Below, piece after piece: positions 1-5,858 of a stretch of 8,851 bases of DNA. The notes under the pieces are model-generated. The model ran no database searches, had not been told where the DNA came from, and saw only the letters and a list, made by a program, of their open reading frames with translations. The position numbers and the translations under genes were made by a program. Position 1 is the first letter of the stretch, and every line of letters begins with the position of its first letter. The DNA comes from RH-AL1 sp964235705 (lineage in GTDB: Bacteria > Pseudomonadota > Alphaproteobacteria > Rhizobiales > Beijerinckiaceae), in assembly GCA_964235705.1 (NCBI GenBank), contig CAXSDP010000118.1, positions 1 to 8,851 of the forward strand. Direction: 5' to 3'.

Positions 1-1150
1 CGAAGGCGCCGGTGCCGTAGTTCACGTTGTCGACGAAGTTGCGGTAGATGCCGGTGGCTTCGAGATGGATGTCACGGTCGAGGAGCCGCGCCTCGTAGGC
101 GACCTTCCCGATGACGTCAGGCACCTTGTTGAACGACAGCTGCTGGGTCTGGCCCTGCTGGCCGTAGTTGCCGGAACCGGCGACGAGGCAGTTGCCGCTG
201 GCGACCCCGGTGGCCGTGTTCGCCGTGATCGCGGCGGCCGCTGCGGCGCTCGTGTTGGAGACGATGTTGGTGCAACCGCCGGTGTTGTTGACGGAGGATC
301 CGGCGGCCTCGGCGTCGAGCGCCAGCCAGAGCTTCTTGCCGAAGTCCTTGACGATGCGGATCTGCGGGGTACGGCCGTAGCTGTAACCCGGCAACACGCC
401 GCCATCGAGGCCCGGCGGCAGCACTTCGTTACGCGGCGTGATGCCCTTGCTGTTCAGGGTGAGCAGCGACCAGTTCTGACCGGCCAGCACGTGGAAACCG
501 TAGTCCGCCGAGTCGAGCGTGGCGTAGAGGTGGCGCACGCGCGGCACGTAGCCGAACGTCTGGTTGTTGTTGGAGGTCGTGCCGGCGCCCTGGAGGTCGA
601 ACTCGCCGTAGCCCGAGACCAGCAGGTCCTTCGAGACCGGCGCCTCGATCAGCACCGCGAAGCGCGAGGCGCGGAGCGTCAGCTTGGTTTCCGGGATGTG
701 GGCGGAGGCGACGTTGTTGAAGGGGTCGTTGTTGTAGTTCGAGCTGATGTCCGAGTTGTTGGCGCGGCTGCGATAGAGGCCGGCCATTTCGATGAAGCCG
801 CCGGGCGTGATGGTGAGCGCGCCGAACTGAAGCTTCTTGTCGGCGGTGGCGAAGACGGGGGTGGCGCCCTCGGGCAGCGCGGCGAAGGTCGGTGCCGGCG
901 CGGGTGCGCGCTCGGCGACGGCGCGGACCTTGGCGTTGGTCCTCTTGGTCTCGGTGCGGGTCTCGGCGACCGAGCCGCGCAGCGCCTTGATCTGCGCCTT
1001 CAGCTCGGCGATCTCCTTGGCCAACTCGGTGTTGGAGGTTTCCGCGTGCAGCGCCAAGGGCGAGCAACCCAACAGCAGGGCGGCGGTCAGGCCGACATGG
1101 AAGGCGCGTCCCGCTTTCCTGGCCGAAGAGAACTTGATGGTGGATGTCAC
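1..1150 (-). CDS. Outer-membrane porin with N-terminal coiled coil (DcaP-like), 3' end outside window
   Basis: 383 codons of an open frame run off the left edge, so the C-terminal barrel is missing. The best start is GTG at 1150: no in-frame ATG occurs before codon 122, and a G-run lies about 6 nt upstream. Residues 1-36 look like a signal peptide (Lys/Arg-rich start, hydrophobic core, LHA cleavage site). Residues about 37-78 are a charged Glu/Lys/Leu heptad-like coiled coil, followed by an Ala/Pro linker. From about residue 109 (FGALTITPGGFIEMAG) the sequence alternates polar and hydrophobic residues with Asn-rich loops, as in barrel strands. A stretch around AGQNWSLLTLNSKGITPRN resembles conserved porin sequence. 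Cys293 and Cys321 bracket an Ala/Thr/Asn-rich loop. The coiled coil plus barrel is the arrangement of DcaP-like trimeric porins; the family name is inferred and the substrate is unknown. A lipoprotein alternative (Cys29) is less likely. Confidence 0.8.
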   Translation of the reverse strand, partial: MTSTIKFSSARKAGRAFHVGLTAALLLGCSPLALHAETSNTELAKEIAELKAQIKALRGSVAETRTETKRTNAKVRAVAERAPAPAPTFAALPEGATPVFATADKKLQFGALTITPGGFIEMAGLYRSRANNSDISSNYNNDPFNNVASAHIPETKLTLRASRFAVLIEAPVSKDLLVSGYGEFDLQGAGTTSNNNQTFGYVPRVRHLYATLDSADYGFHVLAGQNWSLLTLNSKGITPRNEVLPPGLDGGVLPGYSYGRTPQIRIVKDFGKKLWLALDAEAAGSSVNNTGGCTNIVSNTSAAAAAAITANTATGVASGNCLVAGSGNYGQQGQTQQLSFNKVPDVIGKVAYEARLLDRDIHLEATGIYRNFVDNVNYGTGAF

Positions 1151-1706
1151 GAAAAACCCCCGAGTGCGATCTGACGAAACCGGCTCCCCAACCGGATCAC
1201 CTTTTCGCTATAGCCCAAGGGTTCCCGAAAAAGTGTAGGAAAAATACCGCGATCCCCGGGAACGGATTGGTTGTTGGCTCGCCACCACCTGTCGCGCTCC
1301 AACGCGACAAGGCTTTTTCCCTATTCCCATCAATTACTTGTCTCGCCAATGGCGAACGACGCGGCTTGCCGCAAGGTCAGGCCCTGGCATTTTCGGTGAA
1401 GGATCTGTTGCGGAAAAAGCACAATTTCGTGGATCGTCCCCGTCGACGTGAGCCGCACCGACCTCGGACAGGATCGCCGAACCGTCTTCCCGCGTCCTTC
1501 CAAGCGATCAGCGGGAGGGCGCGCCCGTCGATCGCGGCCCTGTTCCATCCACCATCCCCGCGATTCGGCGAACACCGGTCTCGGACCGGATCGAGACGGG
1601 GAGGATGCCGGGCGCGAACGTGCGGCGGTCCGGTCGCGGGACGAGGGTTTTCGCGCCGACCCTGTGGTGAGGCCCGGCCCCAACCGTCCGCACCCAGCCT
1701 CATTTA
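1151..1706. other. Non-coding region between porin and mbfA
   Basis: About 555 bases lie between the divergent porin and mbfA genes. Frames here translate to Arg/Pro/Ser-rich products with no recognisable motif and no convincing ribosome binding site, so I call no gene. The left part (about 1151-1440) is visibly richer in A and T than its surroundings and should hold the porin promoter on the minus strand. The CTATAG at 1208-1213 is the best -10-like element there, but I see no good -35 partner. Small inverted repeats occur at 1290-1309, around 1343-1355 (TCGCC-AAT-GGCGA) and at 1578-1597 (GTCTCG-N8-CGAGAC). The length leaves room for a small RNA, but nothing proves one. Confidence 0.6.
1290..1318 (+). 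terminator. Terminator-like hairpin in the porin-mbfA gap
   Basis: TGTCGCG (1290-1296) pairs perfectly with CGCGACA (1303-1309) across a 6-nt loop. Five bases after the stem comes a run of five T (1314-1318). Read on the plus strand this resembles a weak intrinsic terminator, yet no plus-strand gene precedes it. It could end an unannotated short transcript or act as an operator-like dyad in the porin upstream region. Confidence 0.3.
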
Positions 1707-1725
1707 GTTTAGAATCTATCTAAAC
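1707..1725. promoter_or_regulatory. ICE-like Irr operator upstream of mbfA
   Basis: GTTTAGA (1707-1713) and TCTAAAC (1719-1725) form a perfect 7-bp inverted repeat around a 5-bp centre. The inner 17 bases, TTTAGAATCTATCTAAA, match the alphaproteobacterial Irr-box consensus as I recall it (TTTAGAA-N3-TTCTAAA) with one mismatch. The element is strikingly AT-rich in a GC-rich region and lies 57 nt before the mbfA ATG. It overlaps TAGAAT (1710-1715), a 5-of-6 match to a -10 box, so Irr bound here could block RNA polymerase. A TTGACA at 1729-1734 is an alternative -35 just downstream, but its -10 is poor. mbfA is a known Irr target in other alphaproteobacteria. Occupancy here is inferred. Confidence 0.82.
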
Positions 1726-1782
1726 TGGTTGACAACGCCGGGCGGCGTGCCGCATCGCGGTGCCGGCAACCTGGAAGCGCGG

Positions 1783-2739
1783 ATGAAGACCTTCGACCAG
1801 CTCGACGAGAGCGAAATCCTGGCGCTGGCGATCAGCAGCGAGGAAGAGGACGGCCGCACCTACGCGGACTTCGCGGAGGGGTTGCGTGCCAGCTATCCCG
1901 AGACGGCGCACGTCTTCTCCGCCATGGCAGCCGAGGAGAACGGGCACCGGGGCCGGCTCATCGAGCTTTACCGCGCGAAGTTCGGCGAGCACATCCCGCA
2001 GGTGCGGCGCCACGACGTTCGCGGCGCCGTCCACCGCAAGAAGCTGTGGCAGGTGCAGCCGCACGGTGTCGACGCGGTGCGGCGGCAGGCGCAACAGATG
2101 GAGCGGGATTCCGCGCGCTTCTACAACCTCGCCGCCGCCAGGACGACGGACGCCTCCATCCGCCGCCTGCTCGGCGACCTCGCCGCCGCCGAGGCGGACC
2201 ACGAGCGCACCGCCGACGAGCTGGAAACACGGCACCTGCCGGGGGACGCCCGCGCGAAGGAGGACGACGACGCGCGCCGGAGCTTCGTGCTGCGCATCGT
2301 TCAGCCCGGCCTCGTCGGACTGATGGACGGCTCGGTGTCGACGCTCGCGCCGGTGTTCGCGGCGGCGTTCGGCACCCACAACACCTGGAACGCGTTCCAG
2401 GTCGGTTTGGCCGCCTCGCTCGGCGCCGGCATCTCCATGGGGTTCGCCGAAGCGCTCGCCGACGACGGCAAGCTGTCGGGACGCGGCACCCCGTACCTGC
2501 GCGGCCTGGTTTGCGGCCTGATGACGGTGCTGGGCGGCATCGGCCACACCCTGCCCTACCTGATCGGCGACTTCACGGTCGCCACCGCCGTCGCGGCGGT
2601 CGTCGTCGTGCTCGAACTGCTGGCGATCGCCTGGATCCAGTGGCGCTACATGGACACGTCGCCGGTCTCGGCGGCGGCCAAGGTGATGCTCGGCGGCGGC
2701 TTGGTTCTGGCCACCGGCATCCTCATCGGCGCGAGCTGA
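1783..2739 (+). CDS. mbfA: Membrane-bound ferritin MbfA (ferritin-like domain fused to VIT1 iron transporter)
   Basis: 318 residues. The N-terminal ferritin/rubrerythrin-like domain (about 5-150) carries Glu20-Glu21, an ExxH at Glu52-His55, Glu107 and a second ExxH at Glu137-His140, the ligand pattern of a diiron site. Residues about 167-318 form the VIT1-type membrane domain with GLMDGSVSTLAP (179-190), GISMGFAEALAD (216-227) and about five hydrophobic segments (roughly 169-195, 203-226, 239-260, 264-287, 299-317). Family members bind iron with the cytosolic ferritin part and export it across the inner membrane, protecting against iron and peroxide stress. I chose ATG 1783 because GGAAG lies 5 nt upstream and the protein then begins just before the domain. 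A TTG at 1729 is in frame but adds 18 unlike residues and nearly touches the operator. The last 17 bases overlap the converging oxidoreductase gene. Confidence 0.93.
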   Translation: MKTFDQLDESEILALAISSEEEDGRTYADFAEGLRASYPETAHVFSAMAAEENGHRGRLIELYRAKFGEHIPQVRRHDVRGAVHRKKLWQVQPHGVDAVRRQAQQMERDSARFYNLAAARTTDASIRRLLGDLAAAEADHERTADELETRHLPGDARAKEDDDARRSFVLRIVQPGLVGLMDGSVSTLAPVFAAAFGTHNTWNAFQVGLAASLGAGISMGFAEALADDGKLSGRGTPYLRGLVCGLMTVLGGIGHTLPYLIGDFTVATAVAAVVVVLELLAIAWIQWRYMDTSPVSAAAKVMLGGGLVLATGILIGAS

Positions 2740-3769
2740 CGCGGGCGGCCCCACGCACGAGCGGCGCCACGGCCGTGCCCAGCAACTCGACCGACCGCTT
2801 CATCGCCGCGTGGTCGCCCGAGGCGGAACTCATCTGGAACGTGAGGCGGGACAGGCCGCCCAGCGCCTCGGACGCGGCGACGACCTTGGCGGCGACCGTG
2901 CCGGGATCGCCGATCAGGAAGGGACCGTCCGGCCCGCACAGCGCGTCGAACTGCGCCCGCGTCGTCGGCGCCCAGCCCCGTTCCCGCCCGATCGTCGTGA
3001 ACATGGCGGCCCAGCCGGGATGGAAGGCGTCCCTCGCCGCGCCGTCGCTCGCGGCGACGAAACCGAGCGCGTGCACCCCGACGCGCAGGCTGTCGGCGGC
3101 GTGCCCGGCCGCCCGTCCCGCCTCGCGGTACAGGTCGACGAGCGGGCGGAAACGCCGGAACGAGCCGCCGATGATCGCGATCATCAGCGGCAGGCCGAGT
3201 TGCCCGGCCCGCACCGCCGATCGCGGCGTGCCGCCGACGCCGAGCCAGATCGGCAGCCGCGCCTGGGCCGGCCGGGGATGGACGCCCTGCCCGCTCAACG
3301 GCGGCCGGAACCGTCCCCGCCAGTGGATGGGACCACCCTCGCGTAGCGCCAGCAGCAGGCCGAGCTTCTCCGCGAACAGCGCGTCGTAATCCTCCTCGCG
3401 GTACCCGTAGAGCGGGAACGCCTCGATGAAGGAGCCGCGCCCCACCACCATCTCGGCGCGGCCGGCCGACAGCAGGTCGAGGGTGGCGAAATCCTGGAAC
3501 ACGCGGACGGGGTCGGCGGCGCTCAGCACGGTGACGGCGCTGGTCAGGCGGATGGCGCGCGTGCGCGCGGCGGCGGCGGCGAGGAGCACGGCCGGCGCCG
3601 CGTCGAGGAACTCGGGCCGGTGGTGTTCGCCGATCCCGAACGTGTCCAGCCCGACGCTGTCGGCGACCTCCACCTCCTCCATGAGGTTGGCGACGCGCTC
3701 GACCGGCGTCAGCGCCCGGCCCACGCCCGGCAGCACCGCCGCGAAGCTGTCGATCCCGATCTCCATCAT
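2723..3769 (-). CDS. LLM-class flavin-dependent oxidoreductase (bacterial luciferase-like)
   Basis: 348 residues in a TIM-barrel luciferase-like family that uses reduced FMN or F420. Seen in the sequence: IGIDSFAAVLPG at the start, FGIGEHHRPEF (about 44-54), and TSAVTVLSAADPVRVFQDFATLD followed by LLSAGRAEMVVGRGS (about 76-113), the classic flavin-binding stretch. PIWLGVGGTPRSAVRAG is the later barrel signature. Length is typical. Two adjacent ATGs (3769 and 3766) are possible; GAGG lies 5 or 8 nt upstream. The substrate cannot be told from sequence. Family members oxidise or reduce small organic compounds, and the neighbouring HxlR regulator and azoreductase suggest a detoxification role by context only. 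The 3' end overlaps mbfA by 17 nt with no room for a terminator between them. Confidence 0.88.
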   Translation of the reverse strand: MMEIGIDSFAAVLPGVGRALTPVERVANLMEEVEVADSVGLDTFGIGEHHRPEFLDAAPAVLLAAAAARTRAIRLTSAVTVLSAADPVRVFQDFATLDLLSAGRAEMVVGRGSFIEAFPLYGYREEDYDALFAEKLGLLLALREGGPIHWRGRFRPPLSGQGVHPRPAQARLPIWLGVGGTPRSAVRAGQLGLPLMIAIIGGSFRRFRPLVDLYREAGRAAGHAADSLRVGVHALGFVAASDGAARDAFHPGWAAMFTTIGRERGWAPTTRAQFDALCGPDGPFLIGDPGTVAAKVVAASEALGGLSRLTFQMSSASGDHAAMKRSVELLGTAVAPLVRGAARVSSRR

Positions 3770-3776
3770 GGGCGCC

Positions 3777-3839
3777 TCAGGTCCAGGGAGCGCGGGCCTC
3801 GCGGCCGTTGGGGGTGGCCCAGGTGTGGAGGGTGATCAT
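3777..3839 (-). pseudogene. Glutathione S-transferase N-terminal remnant
   Basis: A 20-codon frame encodes MITLHTWATPNGREARAPWT and then stops. The first 13 residues closely resemble the N-terminus of YfcG/YghU-like bacterial glutathione S-transferases (pattern MI-L-x(3)-TPNG-[RHK], first beta strand plus the start of the first helix). The expected thioredoxin-fold continuation (a K-[IV]-S/T-x-x-LEE type helix) is absent and replaced by EARAPWT. GGGAG lies about 9 nt upstream. The stop overlaps the ribosome binding region of the downstream oxidoreductase. I infer a GST gene that lost almost all of its length by deletion. The alternative is a short leader peptide coupled to the oxidoreductase. 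I recognise the family from memory, without a database search. Confidence 0.55.
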
Positions 3840-3863
3840 CGCGGCGGGCTCCCGTCGGGCGGA

Positions 3864-4343
3864 TCAAGCGGGAGGGTGGCCAGGCGCCGGGCGGGATGCC
3901 GGGGATGGCGCGGGTCCGGCCTTGTCGCGCCGGTCGTAGCTGACCCGCGCCCTGTCGATCTCGTCGAGGTGGAGGACGGCCCACCGGCCGAGCGCCTGGA
4001 CCGGCTCGGCCAACGAGCGCCCGAGCGCGGTCAGTTCGTAGTCGACGCGCGGCGGGATGGTGGGCGTGACGGTCCGGACCACGAAACCGTCGCGCTCCAG
4101 CCCGCGCAGCGTCAGGGTCAGCATGCGCTGCGAAACGTCCTCGACCCCGCGCTTGATGGCGCCGAAGCGGCGCGGGCCTTGCCACAGGAGCATGATGACG
4201 AGCACGCTCCACTTGTCGCCGACGCGCGAGATGACGCTCCTGATCTTCGGGCATTCACTGCTGGCGGCGGGATCGGGTCCCGCGCCTTGATCGTGATCGG
4301 GGTGCTGGTGGGTCACTCGCATGTCCTTCCCGGTATCAAACAT
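3864..4343 (-). CDS. HxlR-family winged-helix transcriptional regulator
   Basis: 159 residues if the ATG at 4343 is used. ECPKIRSVISRVGDKWSVLVIMLL (about 30-53) is the HxlR signature, followed by GPRRFGAIKRGVEDVSQRMLTLTLRGLERDGFV (recognition helix, about 56-87) and the wing TPTIPPRVDYELTALGRSL. Cys31 before Pro sits where YodB/HypR-type members carry a thiol that senses quinones or electrophiles. The C-terminus is an Ala/Pro-rich tail. The start is uncertain. ATG 4343 has GGAGG only 3 nt away and lies inside a tandem repeat. ATG 4322 has weaker spacing. GTG 4316 has AAGGA 7 nt upstream. The gene is divergent from azoR, a usual target arrangement, so it probably controls azoR and itself. Confidence 0.88.
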   Translation of the reverse strand: MFDTGKDMRVTHQHPDHDQGAGPDPAASSECPKIRSVISRVGDKWSVLVIMLLWQGPRRFGAIKRGVEDVSQRMLTLTLRGLERDGFVVRTVTPTIPPRVDYELTALGRSLAEPVQALGRWAVLHLDEIDRARVSYDRRDKAGPAPSPASRPAPGHPPA

Positions 4344-4368
4344 GTGCCTCCGGTATCAAACATGTGCC
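4330..4368. repeat. Tandem 19-bp repeat (20-bp period), candidate HxlR operator
   Basis: CCGGTATCAAACATGTGCC occurs at 4330-4348 and again at 4350-4368, identical over 19 bases with one spacer base. The 20-bp period would place both copies on about the same face of the helix. Each copy holds a weak dyad (GGTA..TGCC) and the palindrome ACATGT. The first copy contains the proposed start codon of the HxlR gene, and the array lies 65-103 nt before the azoR start. Operator function is inferred from position, repetition and the divergent regulator/target layout. Confidence 0.6.
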
Positions 4369-4371
4369 GTC

Positions 4372-4399
4372 TTGCGCGGCGGGCGCCGGGTCGTACCAT
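4372..4399 (+). promoter_or_regulatory. Candidate azoR promoter
   Basis: TTGCGC (4372-4377) and TACCAT (4394-4399) are separated by 16 nt and give a start near 4406, leaving a leader of about 27 nt. They lie directly beside the tandem repeat, so a protein bound there would contact polymerase. Each box matches consensus at only four of six positions, so this is a weak prediction. Confidence 0.35.
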
Positions 4400-4432
4400 C
4401 GCGTCCCTCAGGCATACGAACCAGGGTTCAAC

Positions 4433-5050
4433 ATGAAACTCCTACACATCGACACGAGCATCGTGGGGTCGGGCTCGGTGACGCGCGAGGTCACCGCGCT
4501 CATCGTCGAGAAGCTCACGGCCGGCTCGCAGGCCACCGTCACCTATCGCGACCTCGCCGTCGAGGCGCCCCCGCACCTCACCTTCGCCTCCATGCCGGGT
4601 GACCATCCCGCGTCGGGCCACGCCGGTCCGCTCGACGCGGCGGCGCGGGCGGTGCGCGACGCGAGCCAGGCGATGCTGGACGAGTTCGTCGCCGCCGACG
4701 TCGTGGTGATCGGCGCGCCGATGTACAATTTCACCATCCCCTCGCAGCTCAAGACCTGGATCGACCGCATCGTCATCCCCGGCAAGACGTTCCGTTACGG
4801 GCCGAGCGGACCGGAAGGCCTGGTCAAGGGCAAGCGCGTCGTCGCCGCCATCGCGCGCGGCGGGTTCTACGGGCGTGAGAGCGCCTTCGCCTCCGCCGAG
4901 CACGCCGAGAGCTACCTGCGGAGCGTGTTCGGCTTCCTCGGGGTGAGCGACCTCGAATTCGTGACGGCGGAAGGGCTGTCCGCCGGCGAGGAAAGCAAGG
5001 GCAAGGCGATGGCGTCGGCGCGCGAGGCGATCGGGCAACTCGCCGCCTGA
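4433..5050 (+). CDS. azoR: FMN-dependent NADH azoreductase / quinone reductase
   Basis: 205 residues, the normal length for AzoR flavodoxin-fold enzymes, which use NAD(P)H to reduce quinones and azo compounds by two electrons in the cytosol. Visible features are MKLLHIDTSIVGSGSVTREV at the N-terminus (phosphate-binding loop around Ser9-Ser15), VVIGAPMYNFTIPSQLKTW (about 91-109, FMN isoalloxazine contacts at Pro96-Phe100), DRIVIPGKTFRY, and AIARGGFYG (about 139-147). AGGG lies about 8 nt before the ATG. It is divergent from the HxlR gene with the tandem repeat between them, which fits electrophile- or quinone-induced expression. The gene ends just before a strong hairpin. Physiological substrate is likely a quinone, by family knowledge. 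Confidence 0.93.
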   Translation: MKLLHIDTSIVGSGSVTREVTALIVEKLTAGSQATVTYRDLAVEAPPHLTFASMPGDHPASGHAGPLDAAARAVRDASQAMLDEFVAADVVVIGAPMYNFTIPSQLKTWIDRIVIPGKTFRYGPSGPEGLVKGKRVVAAIARGGFYGRESAFASAEHAESYLRSVFGFLGVSDLEFVTAEGLSAGEESKGKAMASAREAIGQLAA

Positions 5051-5054
5051 GCGT

Positions 5055-5082
5055 CGCCCCGGACCCGCGAGGGTCCGGGGCG
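5055..5082. terminator. Bidirectional GC-rich hairpin between azoR and the yceI-like gene
   Basis: CGCCCCGGACCC (5055-5066) pairs perfectly with GGGTCCGGGGCG (5071-5082), a 12-bp stem closed by a GCGA (GNRA-type) tetraloop. It begins 4 nt after the azoR stop and ends 11 nt before the stop of the converging yceI-like gene, so it can terminate or protect both transcripts. There is no T-tract on either side, so it may act as an RNA 3'-end stabiliser or need Rho. Confidence 0.75.
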
Positions 5083-5093
5083 GACGGCGCGGA

Positions 5094-5708
5094 TCAGCTG
5101 GCCGGCTTCTCGAAGGCGCCGCTGAGGGTCAGCTCGACGGTGTCGCCGATCAGCGGCACGTATTTCGTCACGCCGAAGTCGCTGCGCTTGATCGTGCCAT
5201 GCGCCTCGAAGCCGGCGGTGTAGGCCTTGTCGAGCGGGTTGACGCCGGCGCCGTTGAACTTGACGTGCAGGGTGAGCGGCTTGGTGACGCCGTGCAGGGT
5301 CAGGTCGCCGGTCACGTCCGCCGCGCCGGTGCCCACCGGCGTGACCTTGGTGGACTTGAAGCCGGCTTGCGGGAACCGGGCGGCGTCCAGCCAGTCGGCG
5401 GCCTTCAGCTCGCCGTCGAGCTTGGCGTTGGTGGTCGACACGGAGGCGACCGGCAGGCTCACCGTGAGGCTGGCGGCGGCCGGGTTCTTCGGGTCGAGGG
5501 TGAGGGTGCCGCTCGCCCCGGTGAAGTCGCCGTACCAGTTGGTGAAGCCCATGTGCGACACGGTGAACAGCACGCGGGTGTGGCTCGGCTCCACCTTGTA
5601 GGCGCCGGGCTGCACCGCCGACGGGTTGGGGTTGGCCGGGGTCTGCGCCTGCGCCGCGCCGGCCAGCATCAGGCCGGCGGCGGCGAGGATGGTCTTGGGG
5701 AAGGTCAT
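5094..5708 (-). CDS. YceI-family periplasmic protein
   Basis: 204 residues. Residues 1-21 form a signal peptide (MTFPKTILAAAGLMLAGAAQA) with an AQA cleavage site, so the mature protein is periplasmic. The YceI lipocalin-like barrel begins at YKVEPSHTRVLFTVSHMGFT (from about 37) and continues through the FPQAGFKSTKV, GDLTLHGVTKPLTLHVKF and GFEAHGTIKRSDFGV motifs. Family members bind polyisoprenoid or other amphiphilic ligands inside the barrel; the ligand here is unknown. AAGGA lies about 7 nt before the ATG. The gene converges on azoR, separated by a hairpin, and is divergent from the PIN-like gene across about 150 nt. Confidence 0.93.
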   Translation of the reverse strand: MTFPKTILAAAGLMLAGAAQAQTPANPNPSAVQPGAYKVEPSHTRVLFTVSHMGFTNWYGDFTGASGTLTLDPKNPAAASLTVSLPVASVSTTNAKLDGELKAADWLDAARFPQAGFKSTKVTPVGTGAADVTGDLTLHGVTKPLTLHVKFNGAGVNPLDKAYTAGFEAHGTIKRSDFGVTKYVPLIGDTVELTLSGAFEKPAS

Positions 5709-5858
5709 CGTTGGTCCTTGGGTCGTGAGGTCGCGACGGTACCGGGCGAGGCGGCGCGATGGGTGGCGTCGATGACCGCCTTGGACGACCGCCTCGTTCC
5801 GGTGCGACGCTTGTTAGCCCTGTCCACCTTTGGAGAGAAGTGGAATGGGACTGAGGGA

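Noticed and set aside
1051..1150. Lipoprotein signal in the porin (LLLG-Cys29)
   Set aside because: The lipobox is imperfect, a normal LHA cleavage site follows, and the rest is a barrel protein.
1330..1707. Small genes in the porin-mbfA gap, both strands
   Set aside because: The candidate products are Arg/Ser/Pro-rich with no recognisable domain, hydrophobic pattern or ribosome site.
1729..1782. TTG start at 1729 for mbfA
   Set aside because: It would add 18 residues unlike the family, lacks a ribosome site and begins 4 nt after the operator; ATG 1783 has GGAAG at good spacing.
1720..2754. 344-residue minus-strand frame opposite mbfA
   Set aside because: It is low-complexity His/Arg/Gly/Val-rich translation antisense to a gene with clear diiron and VIT1 motifs, a usual effect of high GC.
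2046..3389. 447-residue plus-strand frame across mbfA and the oxidoreductase gene
   Set aside because: It is Arg/Pro/Ala-rich with no motif and spans two well-supported genes in other frames.
4330..4368. CRISPR array
   Set aside because: There are only two copies with a one-base spacer and no cas gene in the window.
3426..4436. 336-residue plus-strand frame antisense to the oxidoreductase and HxlR genes
   Set aside because: It has no domain signature, and both minus-strand genes carry clear family motifs.
5709..5858. Antitoxin gene upstream of the PIN-like gene
   Set aside because: No frame of 50-90 codons on the plus strand here has an RBS or a DNA-binding pattern.
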